Source of the DNA: Deltaproteobacteria bacterium YD0425bin51
GTDB taxonomy: Bacteria > Desulfobacterota > Desulfobacteria > Desulfobacterales > YD0425bin51
Assembly: GCA_002753225.1 (NCBI GenBank)
Contig: PDZS01000043.1
Location: 1-38,401 of the forward strand
Direction: 5' to 3'
Length of the DNA stretch: 38,401 bases
This document shows, one piece after another, positions 29,801-37,980 of the stretch. The notes beneath the pieces were generated by a model. That model saw only the letters and a program-made list of their open reading frames with translations, did no database searches and had not been told where the DNA came from. The position numbers and the translations under genes are program-made. Position 1 is the stretch's first letter. The number at the start of each line of letters is the position of its first letter.

Positions 29801-32800
29801 AAATTTTATCAAATGACGATTTAATAGAGCATCTTTCAATCAGCCTTCCAGAATATATGATACCTAAAATATTTATAAGTCTTAATACGTTCCCTTTAAC
29901 TGTAAGCGGCAAGATAGACAGGTTAGCATTGCCTGAACCTGATTTTAAAGGAGAGAGAGATTTTTATAAAGCGCCTGAAACTGAACTTGAGAGAGTAATG
30001 GCTAAGATATGGGAAAAAGTATTAGGACTTGAAACTATTGGTATAAAAGATGACTTCTTTAAGTTAGGCGGGGATTCGATATTAAGCATATTACTCAGTT
30101 CTAAGCTTAGAAATAATAACGTTAATATAAGTGTAAGAGATATATTTGAACATAGAACAATAGAGAAACTTTCTAAATATATAAGCACAAAAATAGATTT
30201 AAAAAAAGAGGGAGAACAGGGCGTTTTAGAAGGTTATTTTGATCTGCTTCCTGTACAGAAATGGTTTTTTGAAAAGGGGTTCAAAAAAAATAATCATTTT
30301 AATCAGGCAATACTTTGCAAGACCACTGAACTTTCAATTGAAAGATTAAAAAATGCAATAAATAAAATTGTTTCACATCATGATGCACTACGCTTAAGCT
30401 TTAATAAAGATGGTGTGCAGTATTATAATCAAAATATAACAATACCTGAGATTAAATGTTTAGATGTTTCAGGAATGGATATTAAAAATATCAATCAGAC
30501 TTTAACAGAGTGGCAGAGCTGCTTTGAGATTGTAAATACTCCTTTATGGCAGTTTGGATATCTTTACGGATATAATGACAAAAGCGCAAGATTGTTTTTA
30601 TCATTGCATCATCTAATAGAAGATGCTGTTTCCCTTAGGATTTTAATAGAAGATATTAAAGATATTTATGATGGGAAAAAACTTTCAGCAAAAACAAGCA
30701 GTTATCGGGAATGGGTTGAAACTGTAAAAGAGTATGCAGAAAAAAATAAACAAGAGTTGAGTTTCTGGCATGATCTTATAGCAGAAAATTATTATAAAAA
30801 TATTTCAGACACAATAGCTCGCAAAGAAGTAATTCTTTATAAAGAAACATCAGATATTTTAATCTATAAATCTAACATAGCATATAATACTCAGATAAAT
30901 GATCTCCTTTTAACAGCATTGGCTTATAGTATAAAGGAATGGAATGGTTTAGATATAAACTATATAACATTGGAAGGGCATGGTAGAGAGTATATAAAGG
31001 ACAGCATAGACGTAAGTCGAACAGTAGGGTGGTTTACAACCATGTATCCTGTAAAGCTTGCAGTTGAATCTAATTTATCTCAAACAATTAAAAATATAAA
31101 AGAGAGTTTAAGGAAAATACCAAATAAAGGCTTAGGTTATGGCGCATTAAAATATTACGGGGATGATGAAAAACTAAAAAAGCATAAACTGCCGACTATT
31201 ATATTTAATTATCTTGGAAGCTTTATATATGAAGATAGCGGTATAAGCGTTCATCCAGAAAATCATATTGATACTTTATTAAATATTAACGCAATACTTT
31301 CAGAAGGGAATTTAATATTTAAGATTGCAGGAAAGCTTACAGAATATGATTTATCAAAATTTTCAGAATCTTTAATATCTAATTTAAAAAATATAGCAAT
31401 AGATTGCTCTGAAAAGAGAAAAACAGAATATACGCCAAGTGATTTTGATACAGTAAAAATTAGCCAAAGTCTTCTTGATAAACTCCAAAGTAAATATGAA
31501 ATTGATTCAATTTATCCTGCAAACAGCCTTCAGCAAGGTTTTATTTACCATGCTCTAAGTTATCCTAAAGATGATGCGTACCGTATTCAGATAATGTTTG
31601 ATTATTATAATAAACTCGATGCTGAACTTCTTAAAAAAGGATGGGAGATTGTAATAAAGATATATCCTATTTTTAGGACATTTTTCAACTGGGAGGAAGA
31701 ATTAATTCAGATAACAGATAAGAAGGTTCATCTAAATTGGTTTTATCATGATATAAGCAATATAAGCGATAAATGTACTGCATTAAAGGATATACAGGAA
31801 AAAGATAGAAAAAGAGAATTTAATCTTAAAGTACCTGGTCTTTTTAGGCTCTATTTAATAAAACAGTCAGAAGAGCATTATACATTTTTAACAACAGTCC
31901 ATCACAGCATCTTTGACGGTTGGAGTACGCCATTTTTACTTAAAAAGGTGCATGATATATATAAAAAGCTTGTTAAAGCCGAGGAAGTAAAAATAACAGA
32001 AGACAGGGTTTACTTAGATGCGCAGGAATATTTTTCCCGTAACAGAAAAGTTGTTGATAAATATTGGGAAGATAAGATTAAGGTAATAGAATCAGTAAAC
32101 GATATAAACGATTTTTTTAGTATAAAGTCAGACTTAGACAATATTAAATCTATAAAAAATGAGAAGGAGCAGATATTAAATCTTGATGATAAGTTATATA
32201 AAGATTTAAAAGATCTTTTACAAAAAGAAGGGATAACAATTAACTCTATTCTTCAGTTTGCTTGGCATAAACTTATTCAAAGCTATACACGCGACAAACA
32301 GACTATTGTAGGAACCATAATATCAGGAAGAGATTTACCTTTAAATGGTATAGAAGAAAGCGTTGGTTTGTTTATAAATACTCTTCCTCTTATTGTTGAA
32401 TGGGGGAATAAGACCATTAGGAAGCAGTTGCAGGATATTCATGCTGAAATAACAGTATTAAACAATAACAGTTATGTGAATTTGGGAAGCTTGCAAAAAG
32501 AAGGGAAAAGAGTTTTTCACACTCTATTTGTATTTGAAAATTATCCCAGACCAAAGACCTTTGATTCAGAATTTCTTAATATTAAATTCAAACATCCCGT
32601 AGAAAAATTAGACTATCCTGTCTGTCTACTAGCAAGCGAGCGTGACAATAATCTTAGTATTAAACTTAAATATGCAGGGGAATATATTGATGATGAAAAA
32701 GCTAAAAAGCTATTAAAGCAGATAGATATTATATTAAAACAGATTACATCTAATAAAATAGACCAGTTATGCAGTTCCATTACTCTTGTTTCTGATTATG

Positions 32801-34671
32801 AATATGAGCTTTTGGTAAATAATTTGAATAAGAAAAAGATATTTAATACTGATTCTAAGACAATTCATGAAGCCTTTTATAATCAGGTCATAAAAACTCC
32901 TGACAATATTGCGCTAGTATTTGGATCAGAAAAGCTTACTTATAAAGAGCTTAACTCTAAATCTAATCAACTTGCCCACTATATAAGATTTAAATATAAA
33001 GAACTAACAGGAGAGGATTTATTGGGAAATACTCTTATAGGCTTATATTTAGATAGATCCATTGAAATTATAACAGGAGTTCTAGGAATACTTAAAGCAG
33101 GCGCTGCTTATGTCCCGTTTGATGCTGTAGAACCAGCAGATAGAATTAAATACAAGATAGAAGACTCCAGATGCAGGATTGTTATAACATCTTCAAATCT
33201 TATGGATAATCTAAAAGGGAATATTTTGTTAATTCCTATAGATTTATGTAAAGAAGAATTAGAAAGAGCACTTGATACAAATCCTGTCCTAATAAACAGA
33301 TCTGAAGATCTTGCTTATGTTATATATACTTCAGGTACAACAGGAAATTCTAAAGGTTCTCTCATTACTCACAATAACGTATTGCGTCTTTTTAAGGGAA
33401 CTGATAAGCATTTTTCATTTACAGAATCAGACGTATGGTCTCTTTTTCATGCAATAAGCTTTGATTTTACAGTTTGGGAGATTTGGGGCGCGCTTTTTTA
33501 TGGAGGTAAGCTTATCATTCCAACCTTTCAAGAAACAAGGGATACAAGTCTGTTTTATGATCTGCTTCAAAGGTACAAGGTTACGGTATTAAATCAGACA
33601 CCATCTTCTTTTACTATGCTCAGTCAGTTCGATATTGATAATGAAAAGAGATTAGATTCATTAAGATATGTAATTTTTGGAGGTGAGGCTTTAAATGTTT
33701 TATCTCTTTTGGGCTGGATAGATAAATACGGAACAGAAAAACCTGAGCTTATAAACATGTATGGAATTACTGAAACAACAGTACATGTAACATATAAGCG
33801 TTTAAGTAGAAAAGATATAGAATCTGGTATCACAAATATAGGGAAGCCTTTACCTGATTTAACATCTTATGTATTGAATGAAAGCTTACAACCTGTTCCT
33901 GTTGGTCTTTTTGGTGAATTATATATTGGAGGCGCTGGTTTATGTAAAGGTTATTTAAATAGACCTGAACTTAACAAAGAGAAGTTTATACCAAATCCAT
34001 TTATAAAGGATGAAATATTATATAAGACAGGAGATATTGTAAGACTTCTTGATAATTTTGATTTGGAATATAAAGGGAGAAACGACAGTCAGATAAAGAT
34101 AAGGGGATTTCGAATAGAGTTAGGTGAAATAGAGCGAAAGATATTAGAGCAAGAGGGTGTTAAGCAATCCGTTGTAATGATTTATGAAAAAGGAGAAAAA
34201 AAGCAGATTATCGCTTATTATACAGGCTCAGGAATACCATCTGATATTATTAGAAAAAAAATATCTACACTCCTTCCAGACTATATGATACCTTCCTATT
34301 TTATAGAAATAGATAAAATTCCTCTAACAGTTAACGGCAAGATTGATAAAAGAGCTTTGCCTGAACCTGCAATAAATTTGTACAATAAAAATTATGTATC
34401 TCCCAGAAATGAAACAGAAAAAGAGATATGTGATATGTGGGCTAAACTCTTAGGATTAGAAAGAGTTGGGATTTATGATGATTTCTTTTTAATAGGGGGA
34501 GATTCTATCATTAGTATAAAAGTCGCATCAAGGATGAAGGAAGCTGGATTTCAGTTATCTGTCCGTGATTTATTTGTTCACAAGAATATTGCAAGCCTTT
34601 TAGCTAATATTAACAAAACAGATAAAATGATTACATTAAATAATCAAAATAATTATGAGTGGGAATTTTAA
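23830..34671 (+). CDS. NRPS, docking-C-A-T-C-A-T-E-C-A-T, three modules
   Basis: A 3613-residue NRPS whose ATG lies inside the right 35-bp repeat. Residues 1-57 resemble the TubC N-terminal docking domain (RKRINIWTEDDNIKIF..NKKDILDILR). Module a: C with HHIAFDGW (187), A with code DAFWIGGTFK (exact Val type), T Ser1028. Module b: C with HHSILDGW (1238), A with code DVSFIAYIYK (no match I know), T Ser2083, epimerization domain with HHLIEDAVS (2260), EGHGRE and RTVGWFT. Module c: C with HHSIFDGW (2691), A with code DFWNIGMVHK (exact Thr type), T Ser3559. All A domains keep the GK-x-(D/N) lysine of core A10. The protein ends about 50 residues after the last T with no thioesterase, reductase or terminal C domain. 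It probably receives the chain from the NRPS ending at 7494. Confidence 0.95.
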   Translation: MINFIYSLQRKRINIWTEDDNIKIFILKGSSLLDIEKNFLINNKKDILDILRANKVYKRIENVILKSDLANPVLSFAQERLRFIDLYEKGTFAYLIPILLELKENVNLDCLKKSIQSIVNRHEILRTVFRKDEKGLEYQKILDEPLEIKENIIENIDKNINVVFDLEKNYPIQITLYHPSLLLINAHHIAFDGWSMDIMIKELESYYLYYAENIPLNLPELDIQYKDFAFWQREYLKEEILNRHLNYWKNRLLDFETLAFPIDKPRPPKIDYNGDIYIFDIEKDISNRVRLLAKEKGKSLYTLLLSSFCMLLNKYTGQEDLCIGTPFANRNHPQIINLIGFFANTLPLRIKIKPDMRFDEIIENVHRDLIELQEYQDIPFEKLVDFLQIERDQSRNPIFQTVFLVQSFGQKTTSNLFKPLNVEDYYKIAKFEISLAIDDNEEQLKGKIFYKTSLYNKSTVKRLKNHFINLLSQVVSNPNIKLRDINILSKEEYEVVINKWNQTYAPYPKDKTIQELFEEYADKNPDNIAVVFENKKTTYKELNEKSNQLAHYLIKAYKIKPDTFIAFGFERSLDMIIAILGIIKSGGAYVPIDINYPKDRIEYILNDCNASLYLTEIPKIEDFPKTNLNKINTSKDLAYAIYTSGTTGKPKGVMIEHRAVVSLVKNPGYANFSENDVFLFYSNPVFDALTFEVWGPLLNGSKMAILLDSLNIISDTQRFKNILEIHQISVLWITRSLFDNLYERDNHIFDSLKYLITGGETLTPKIISKICSQDKRPQFVLNGYGPTEATTFSTTYLCNKEYLNNIPIGKPLNNRFAYILDKNLNPVPVGVYGELYVGGDGVGRGYLNNIDLTKERFIPNPFALGILYKTGDIVRWLDDGNIEYKGRTDFQIKLRGFRIELHEIENALLNYTGISRASVILKDKKYLTAYYVSDLPVDNDKLTSHLASILPEYMIPSFFIHLKELPITLNGKLDMKALPEPEIRGDSSDNYLEPRDEIEILLCSIWKQVLGIEKIGIKDDFFRIGGDSILSIQLASMIRKNNIDISVRDIFDYRTIERMTEYVKSSKKFIKQDLDKISLYSESNLFQTVNISQTLIDKLQNDYDIEAVNPANSLQQGFVYHSLNSPNDDAYRVQIIFDYYNKLDLLMLKRSWELTIETYPVLRTCFNWDEQLIQITDKKVYIDWFEHDISLKKDKDYAISEIQRKDRENGFDLTQPGLLRIHLIKQSDEHYTCIKSEHHSILDGWSFPIILKKVHQFYNKLTLNENIEIKEDTVYLESQRYFYHNMEKVEKYWKDKLRLTQSVNDIGTILSFPVDLDNIRSISNSKERILNVGDDIYSQLKGVVKKEGLTLNVLMQFAWHKLIQTYTQDLQTIVGTTLSGRDIPIDGIEDSVGLYINTLPLIINWSEKTVKEQLKSIHDEITGINSNSFVNLASLQKEGKRLFHTLFIFENYPLPNKKDNKGLNIEFKEIIEKLDYPLCIIAYEFNQHLYIKLKYSSDYLEEEKAERVLNQIKLVLKQIPSNIDKSWGLINLLDEEEYDLVINKWNKTESPYPKDKTIHELFEEQVNKTPDYIAVVFNNKTLTYRELNEKANQIANLIRKSKEKDIVGIYTERSLSMIAGILGILKSGGSYLPFDTSEPIKRIIYKLNDSGLDIILTSSELEANLKKLVKDDISIIVIDSELDNADKTNPNIINRSKDLAYVLYTSGSTGEPKGVMVEHKSVINTIYALKDVYKLDERTNKVAAYSSYTFDVSVSEFFVTLLQGGELHILDDDTKNDAIRLSSYIKDNKINYIFLPPAILSVLPDYVYESLEGIIFAGEACNQEVGRYWGERYRLYNYYGPTETTIYATGTRAINENVNIIGKPISNNYAYILDTHLNPVPIGVIGELYIGGDGLARGYLKRPDLTDDRFINLSTKNQRVYKTGDLARWRFDGNIEFIGRNDSQIKLRGFRIELGEVEAKLEEHPNISKCVVLVKERDNNKYLSAYYVSDKILSNDDLIEHLSISLPEYMIPKIFISLNTFPLTVSGKIDRLALPEPDFKGERDFYKAPETELERVMAKIWEKVLGLETIGIKDDFFKLGGDSILSILLSSKLRNNNVNISVRDIFEHRTIEKLSKYISTKIDLKKEGEQGVLEGYFDLLPVQKWFFEKGFKKNNHFNQAILCKTTELSIERLKNAINKIVSHHDALRLSFNKDGVQYYNQNITIPEIKCLDVSGMDIKNINQTLTEWQSCFEIVNTPLWQFGYLYGYNDKSARLFLSLHHLIEDAVSLRILIEDIKDIYDGKKLSAKTSSYREWVETVKEYAEKNKQELSFWHDLIAENYYKNISDTIARKEVILYKETSDILIYKSNIAYNTQINDLLLTALAYSIKEWNGLDINYITLEGHGREYIKDSIDVSRTVGWFTTMYPVKLAVESNLSQTIKNIKESLRKIPNKGLGYGALKYYGDDEKLKKHKLPTIIFNYLGSFIYEDSGISVHPENHIDTLLNINAILSEGNLIFKIAGKLTEYDLSKFSESLISNLKNIAIDCSEKRKTEYTPSDFDTVKISQSLLDKLQSKYEIDSIYPANSLQQGFIYHALSYPKDDAYRIQIMFDYYNKLDAELLKKGWEIVIKIYPIFRTFFNWEEELIQITDKKVHLNWFYHDISNISDKCTALKDIQEKDRKREFNLKVPGLFRLYLIKQSEEHYTFLTTVHHSIFDGWSTPFLLKKVHDIYKKLVKAEEVKITEDRVYLDAQEYFSRNRKVVDKYWEDKIKVIESVNDINDFFSIKSDLDNIKSIKNEKEQILNLDDKLYKDLKDLLQKEGITINSILQFAWHKLIQSYTRDKQTIVGTIISGRDLPLNGIEESVGLFINTLPLIVEWGNKTIRKQLQDIHAEITVLNNNSYVNLGSLQKEGKRVFHTLFVFENYPRPKTFDSEFLNIKFKHPVEKLDYPVCLLASERDNNLSIKLKYAGEYIDDEKAKKLLKQIDIILKQITSNKIDQLCSSITLVSDYEYELLVNNLNKKKIFNTDSKTIHEAFYNQVIKTPDNIALVFGSEKLTYKELNSKSNQLAHYIRFKYKELTGEDLLGNTLIGLYLDRSIEIITGVLGILKAGAAYVPFDAVEPADRIKYKIEDSRCRIVITSSNLMDNLKGNILLIPIDLCKEELERALDTNPVLINRSEDLAYVIYTSGTTGNSKGSLITHNNVLRLFKGTDKHFSFTESDVWSLFHAISFDFTVWEIWGALFYGGKLIIPTFQETRDTSLFYDLLQRYKVTVLNQTPSSFTMLSQFDIDNEKRLDSLRYVIFGGEALNVLSLLGWIDKYGTEKPELINMYGITETTVHVTYKRLSRKDIESGITNIGKPLPDLTSYVLNESLQPVPVGLFGELYIGGAGLCKGYLNRPELNKEKFIPNPFIKDEILYKTGDIVRLLDNFDLEYKGRNDSQIKIRGFRIELGEIERKILEQEGVKQSVVMIYEKGEKKQIIAYYTGSGIPSDIIRKKISTLLPDYMIPSYFIEIDKIPLTVNGKIDKRALPEPAINLYNKNYVSPRNETEKEICDMWAKLLGLERVGIYDDFFLIGGDSIISIKVASRMKEAGFQLSVRDLFVHKNIASLLANINKTDKMITLNNQNNYEWEF

Positions 34672-34673
34672 TT

Positions 34674-36266
34674 ATGCGAAAATTTTATTCTTATGGACCA
34701 ATAAATTCAAATCATCATTTTTTTGTAGATCGCAAAGAGATTGTCCAAAAATGTACAGAACAGCTTATAGGTTACTCCAGTGAAGGAGGACATTACTTTA
34801 CTATTTGGGCGCCAAGGCAAACTGGTAAAACATGGCTTATGCGTGAAATAATAAAGAATATAGAATTCAATTATTCTGAACAATTTGCTATTTTAAATTT
34901 TTCCTTTGGTGTTTTCAGGGGACATAATATTAATGAATCAGATGAATTAGAGGAAATACCTCTTTATTTCTCACAATTAATAGAAGAGAAGTTTCCCAAA
35001 AATCCTATAATGAAAAATTGGAAAGATTTTAGAGAATTGTTTTCAAAAACAAAAGGATGCTGGGATCGACCTCTTCTTTTATTTATTGATGAAGTAGATA
35101 CATTACCTTCACCTTTATTAGATGTTCTTGTAGGACAATTCAGGGAGCTCTATCTTGATCAAAAAAATAATTTTCTTCATGGATTAAGCCTGATTGGTGT
35201 GAAAGCTATACTTGGAGTAGATAGTCATCGAGGTTCTCCCTTCAATATTCAACGTTCATTACAAGTTCCTAATCTAACAAAAGAAGAAGTTCAAAATTTG
35301 TTTAAGCAATATCAGGATGAAAGCGGTCAAAAAATAGATCCTGAAGTAGTTAACAGCGTATATGATAGCACGCGTGGACAGCCAGGTCTTGTAAGCTGGT
35401 TTGGTGAGCTTTTAACAGAAAAATATAATGCAGATCATGCTAAAGTCATTGACTTAGATTCATGGAAGCTAGTTTATATGCGCTCATTATCAATCGAATG
35501 GAATAACAATGTTTTAAATTTGATAAAAAAAGCAAAAGGAAAGTATCAAGATTACGTAATGGAACTTTTCATTAGTCCTGATATTGATTTTTCAATAGAT
35601 TCTGAATGGTGCATCTATTTATATCTGAATGGTATCATTGATTCAAAAATTGAGACTATTGAAAATGACAAAGAAAAAGTTATTTGTATTTTTTCATCCC
35701 CTTTTATTCAACATCGCCTATATAATGCTTTTACCCATGATATTATTGGCGAGAGGTTATCTATTCCAGCTTTAGAAACATTAGATGATCTTTCAGATGT
35801 TTTTGAAAATGATGATCTTAATTTGTATATGTTATTGCAGCGCTATAAAAATTTTCTTAAAAGGCTGAAGGCAAAGGGAATAAACCCATGGAAAGATCAA
35901 CCGAGAAGGGCTGATTTTCATTTAACTGAAGCAGTTGGACATTTTCATTTATATGCATGGCTCCAAAATGCTATTGGGAAAAAATGTTCAATTAGCCCAG
36001 AATTTCCGACAGGAAATGGTAGAGTTGATTTACATATTAAATGCAGGGAAAAAAGAGGTATTATTGAAGTTAAAAGCTTTACAAATATCACAGAGGCAAA
36101 AGAAGATAAAATAAAAGCTTCAAAATATGCAAGACAGATTGGTCTTAAATCAATAACAATGGCTGTTTTTGTACCAGTAGAAGATGAAAATATTCTTGCA
36201 AAAATTTCTGGAGAAGAGATGATTGATTATATAAATGTAAAAGTTGCTGCAATTGGATGGGTTTAA
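34674..36266 (+). CDS. AAA-like ATPase with C-terminal PD-(D/E)XK domain
   Basis: A 530-residue protein. I chose the ATG at 34674 because MRKFYSYGPINSNHHFFVDR is the usual start of the AAA-like (PF14516-type) family; an upstream in-frame GTG lies inside the NRPS gene. The P-loop is APRQTGKT (46-53) and Walker B is LLLFIDEVDTL (about 137). The C-terminus carries a PD-(D/E)XK signature: GRVDLHIKC then GIIEVKSF (Asp near 452, Glu and Lys near 465). Such fusions are multi-copy in some large bacterial genomes and their role is not known to me. It starts only 2 nt after the NRPS stop, so it is likely co-transcribed, but nothing links it to peptide synthesis. Confidence 0.85.
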   Translation: MRKFYSYGPINSNHHFFVDRKEIVQKCTEQLIGYSSEGGHYFTIWAPRQTGKTWLMREIIKNIEFNYSEQFAILNFSFGVFRGHNINESDELEEIPLYFSQLIEEKFPKNPIMKNWKDFRELFSKTKGCWDRPLLLFIDEVDTLPSPLLDVLVGQFRELYLDQKNNFLHGLSLIGVKAILGVDSHRGSPFNIQRSLQVPNLTKEEVQNLFKQYQDESGQKIDPEVVNSVYDSTRGQPGLVSWFGELLTEKYNADHAKVIDLDSWKLVYMRSLSIEWNNNVLNLIKKAKGKYQDYVMELFISPDIDFSIDSEWCIYLYLNGIIDSKIETIENDKEKVICIFSSPFIQHRLYNAFTHDIIGERLSIPALETLDDLSDVFENDDLNLYMLLQRYKNFLKRLKAKGINPWKDQPRRADFHLTEAVGHFHLYAWLQNAIGKKCSISPEFPTGNGRVDLHIKCREKRGIIEVKSFTNITEAKEDKIKASKYARQIGLKSITMAVFVPVEDENILAKISGEEMIDYINVKVAAIGWV

Positions 36267-36314
36267 AACAGTTTATTTACAAACAATCATAAATCTAAAT
36301 AATGGAATAGTATA

Positions 36315-36938
36315 ATGCCAATATTTCAACAGATAATAACAAAAGCTTCAGAAGACAGATTAGAAAAATTGATTTCAGATAGATTAAAGAAAGGTTCCAA
36401 TAAAGAAGAAATAGATGCACGCATATGGGATCTGTTTGGTGAAACATGGGCTGTTATGTTCACAGATCTTTCTGGTTTTTCAAGAAATGTAGCTAAATTT
36501 GGAATAATTCATTTTATTCAGATTATTTATGAATCACATAGATTATTAATTCCATGTATAGATAATCATGATGGAATCCTTCTAAAAAAAGAAGGGGATA
36601 GCATGCTTATTATTTTTAGAAGAGCAGAACGAGCTATAGATTGCGCTATTCAAATGCAAAAAGTATTAGAAGAATACAACAACAAAATAATTGAAGAAGA
36701 AAAGGTTTTACTTTGTATTGGGATTGGCTATGGTTTATTGCTTAAGATAGGTGATGGTGATGTGTTTGGCGGTGAAGTTAATGCAGCTAGCAAACTTGGA
36801 GAAGACACAGCAAAAGCAGGAGAGATTTTAGTAACAGAATCTATGAAGGACGCTCTTTTTAAAAGAAAAAATTTGGGTTTTGAAAAGATTGAAATAGTTC
36901 CCCCGGGTGCTAAAGCTGCTTATAGGTTAAAATATTAA
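36315..36938 (+). CDS. Class III adenylate/guanylate cyclase-domain protein
   Basis: A 207-residue protein: a short helical N-terminus (1-40) followed by a cyclase homology domain. Metal-binding aspartates are present at Asp51 (FTDLSGFS) and Asp95 (KKEGDSMLIIF). The catalytic Asn is at 156 in EVNAASKLGE, but the usual transition-state Arg four residues later is Lys160. It lacks a membrane or sensor domain. Class III cyclases make cAMP or cGMP; with the Arg-to-Lys change activity may be weak or lost, leaving a nucleotide-binding regulator. It follows the AAA-like gene after 48 bases, so it may share its transcript. Confidence 0.85.
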   Translation: MPIFQQIITKASEDRLEKLISDRLKKGSNKEEIDARIWDLFGETWAVMFTDLSGFSRNVAKFGIIHFIQIIYESHRLLIPCIDNHDGILLKKEGDSMLIIFRRAERAIDCAIQMQKVLEEYNNKIIEEEKVLLCIGIGYGLLLKIGDGDVFGGEVNAASKLGEDTAKAGEILVTESMKDALFKRKNLGFEKIEIVPPGAKAAYRLKY

Positions 36939-36966
36939 TACCTCAATTATTTTTTAAAACTGTATT

Positions 36967-36994
36967 TTTGTAAAATATTTTGTTAGTATATAAT
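36967..36994 (+). promoter_or_regulatory. Candidate sigma70-type promoter for flagellin
   Basis: TTTGTA at 36967-36972 and TATAAT at 36989-36994 with a 16-base spacer, 39 bases upstream of the flagellin ATG. I see no clear sigma28 or sigma54 box, although flagellin genes usually have one; AT-richness makes chance matches likely. Confidence 0.35.
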
Positions 36995-37022
36995 TATTTG
37001 GAAAAAAAAATAATATTATCAT

Positions 37023-37028
37023 AGGAGG
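37023..37028 (+). promoter_or_regulatory. Strong ribosome binding site deciding the flagellin start
   Basis: AGGAGG lies 5 bases before the ATG at 37034. An in-frame GTG at 37028 overlaps this site and is therefore not the start. Confidence 0.85.
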
Positions 37029-37033
37029 TGCGT

Positions 37034-37873
37034 ATGTCATTTAGTATTAATACTAATTTAAATGGGATGTGGGGACAAAATCAATTGCAAGAAACTAATA
37101 AAAGTCTATCATCCTCATTGGACAAATTTTCATCAGCAAAACGAATCAATAAATCTGCTGATGACGCTTCTTATATGTTAATAAGTGATGGGTTGGATAG
37201 TCAAATTCGTGGTATTACAGAAGCTATGATGAATGTTAACGATGCTGTTTCAATTAGCCAGATCGCAGACGGTGGGCTTGGAGATGCAACAGATATCATT
37301 AATACGATTCGGAATAAAGCTCTTGAAGCATCCAATGATAGTCAAAACCCTGAATCACGTGCCGCAATCCAATCTGATATTAAAAGCGCTTTAGAAAATT
37401 TAAACCAAATCGTCCAAAATACTAGTTATAACGGCAAGAGTTTATTATCAGGACAATTTTCCAATCAAATGTTTCATATTGGTCCTAATGCAGATGAAAC
37501 TACTAAATTATCAGTTCAATCAACAAAACCCTCCAATATAGGCGACAGTACCTATGGAAAGCTAACAGATATTGATGTTACTACATCTGAAGGTGCAGAA
37601 AAGGCTATTAAAATCTCAGATGCAGCCCTTAAAAACATAGATAGCAGCCGATCTGAAATAGGGTCCTTCCAAAATCAACTTGTTTCAAGTATGAACATTT
37701 TATCTATTCAAGCAATTAATGAGTCATCGTCGCAATCATCAATTCAAGATTTGGATTTTTCGGAAGAATCTATGGTTTTCTCAAAAATGAAAGCCTTGAA
37801 CGATGCCAAAATGTTTGCATTAGCACAGGGTAATGTACAAGCATCTAACGTAGTTAATCTATTGCAGGATTAG
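37034..37873 (+). CDS. Short flagellin
   Basis: A 279-residue flagellin starting MSFSINTNLNGMWGQNQL. The conserved N-terminal D0/D1 region runs through about residue 140 (FSSAKRINKSADDASYMLISDGLDSQ, then NDAVSISQIADGGLGDATDIINTIRN and NTSYNGKSLLSG). The C-terminal D1/D0 region starts about 185 and ends MKALNDAKMFALAQGNVQASNVVNLLQD. The middle is very short, so the surface-exposed D2/D3 domains are essentially absent. It forms the flagellar filament after export by the flagellar type III apparatus. It stands alone here, with its own ribosome binding site and terminator and no other flagellar gene nearby, so it may be one of several flagellin copies. Confidence 0.93.
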   Translation: MSFSINTNLNGMWGQNQLQETNKSLSSSLDKFSSAKRINKSADDASYMLISDGLDSQIRGITEAMMNVNDAVSISQIADGGLGDATDIINTIRNKALEASNDSQNPESRAAIQSDIKSALENLNQIVQNTSYNGKSLLSGQFSNQMFHIGPNADETTKLSVQSTKPSNIGDSTYGKLTDIDVTTSEGAEKAIKISDAALKNIDSSRSEIGSFQNQLVSSMNILSIQAINESSSQSSIQDLDFSEESMVFSKMKALNDAKMFALAQGNVQASNVVNLLQD

Positions 37874-37911
37874 ATTAACCTTTAGTCCTTCGCTGGTAAT
37901 TCTTTTTGAAA

Positions 37912-37945
37912 GGACTGTTATAATTATTTTAACAGCCCTTTTTTT
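37912..37945 (+). terminator. Rho-independent terminator after flagellin
   Basis: GGACTGTTA (37912-37920) pairs with TAACAGCCC (37930-37938) with one mismatch, around a 9-base loop, followed by seven T (37939-37945). It lies 39 bases after the flagellin stop. Confidence 0.82.
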
Positions 37946-37980
37946 ATTCAAAAAATATTAAACAGTTAGAGGAAAGCCTG

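Noticed and set aside
34659..34673. GTG start for the AAA-like ATPase
   Set aside because: The family begins MxKFYSYGPxN, which fits the ATG at 34674.
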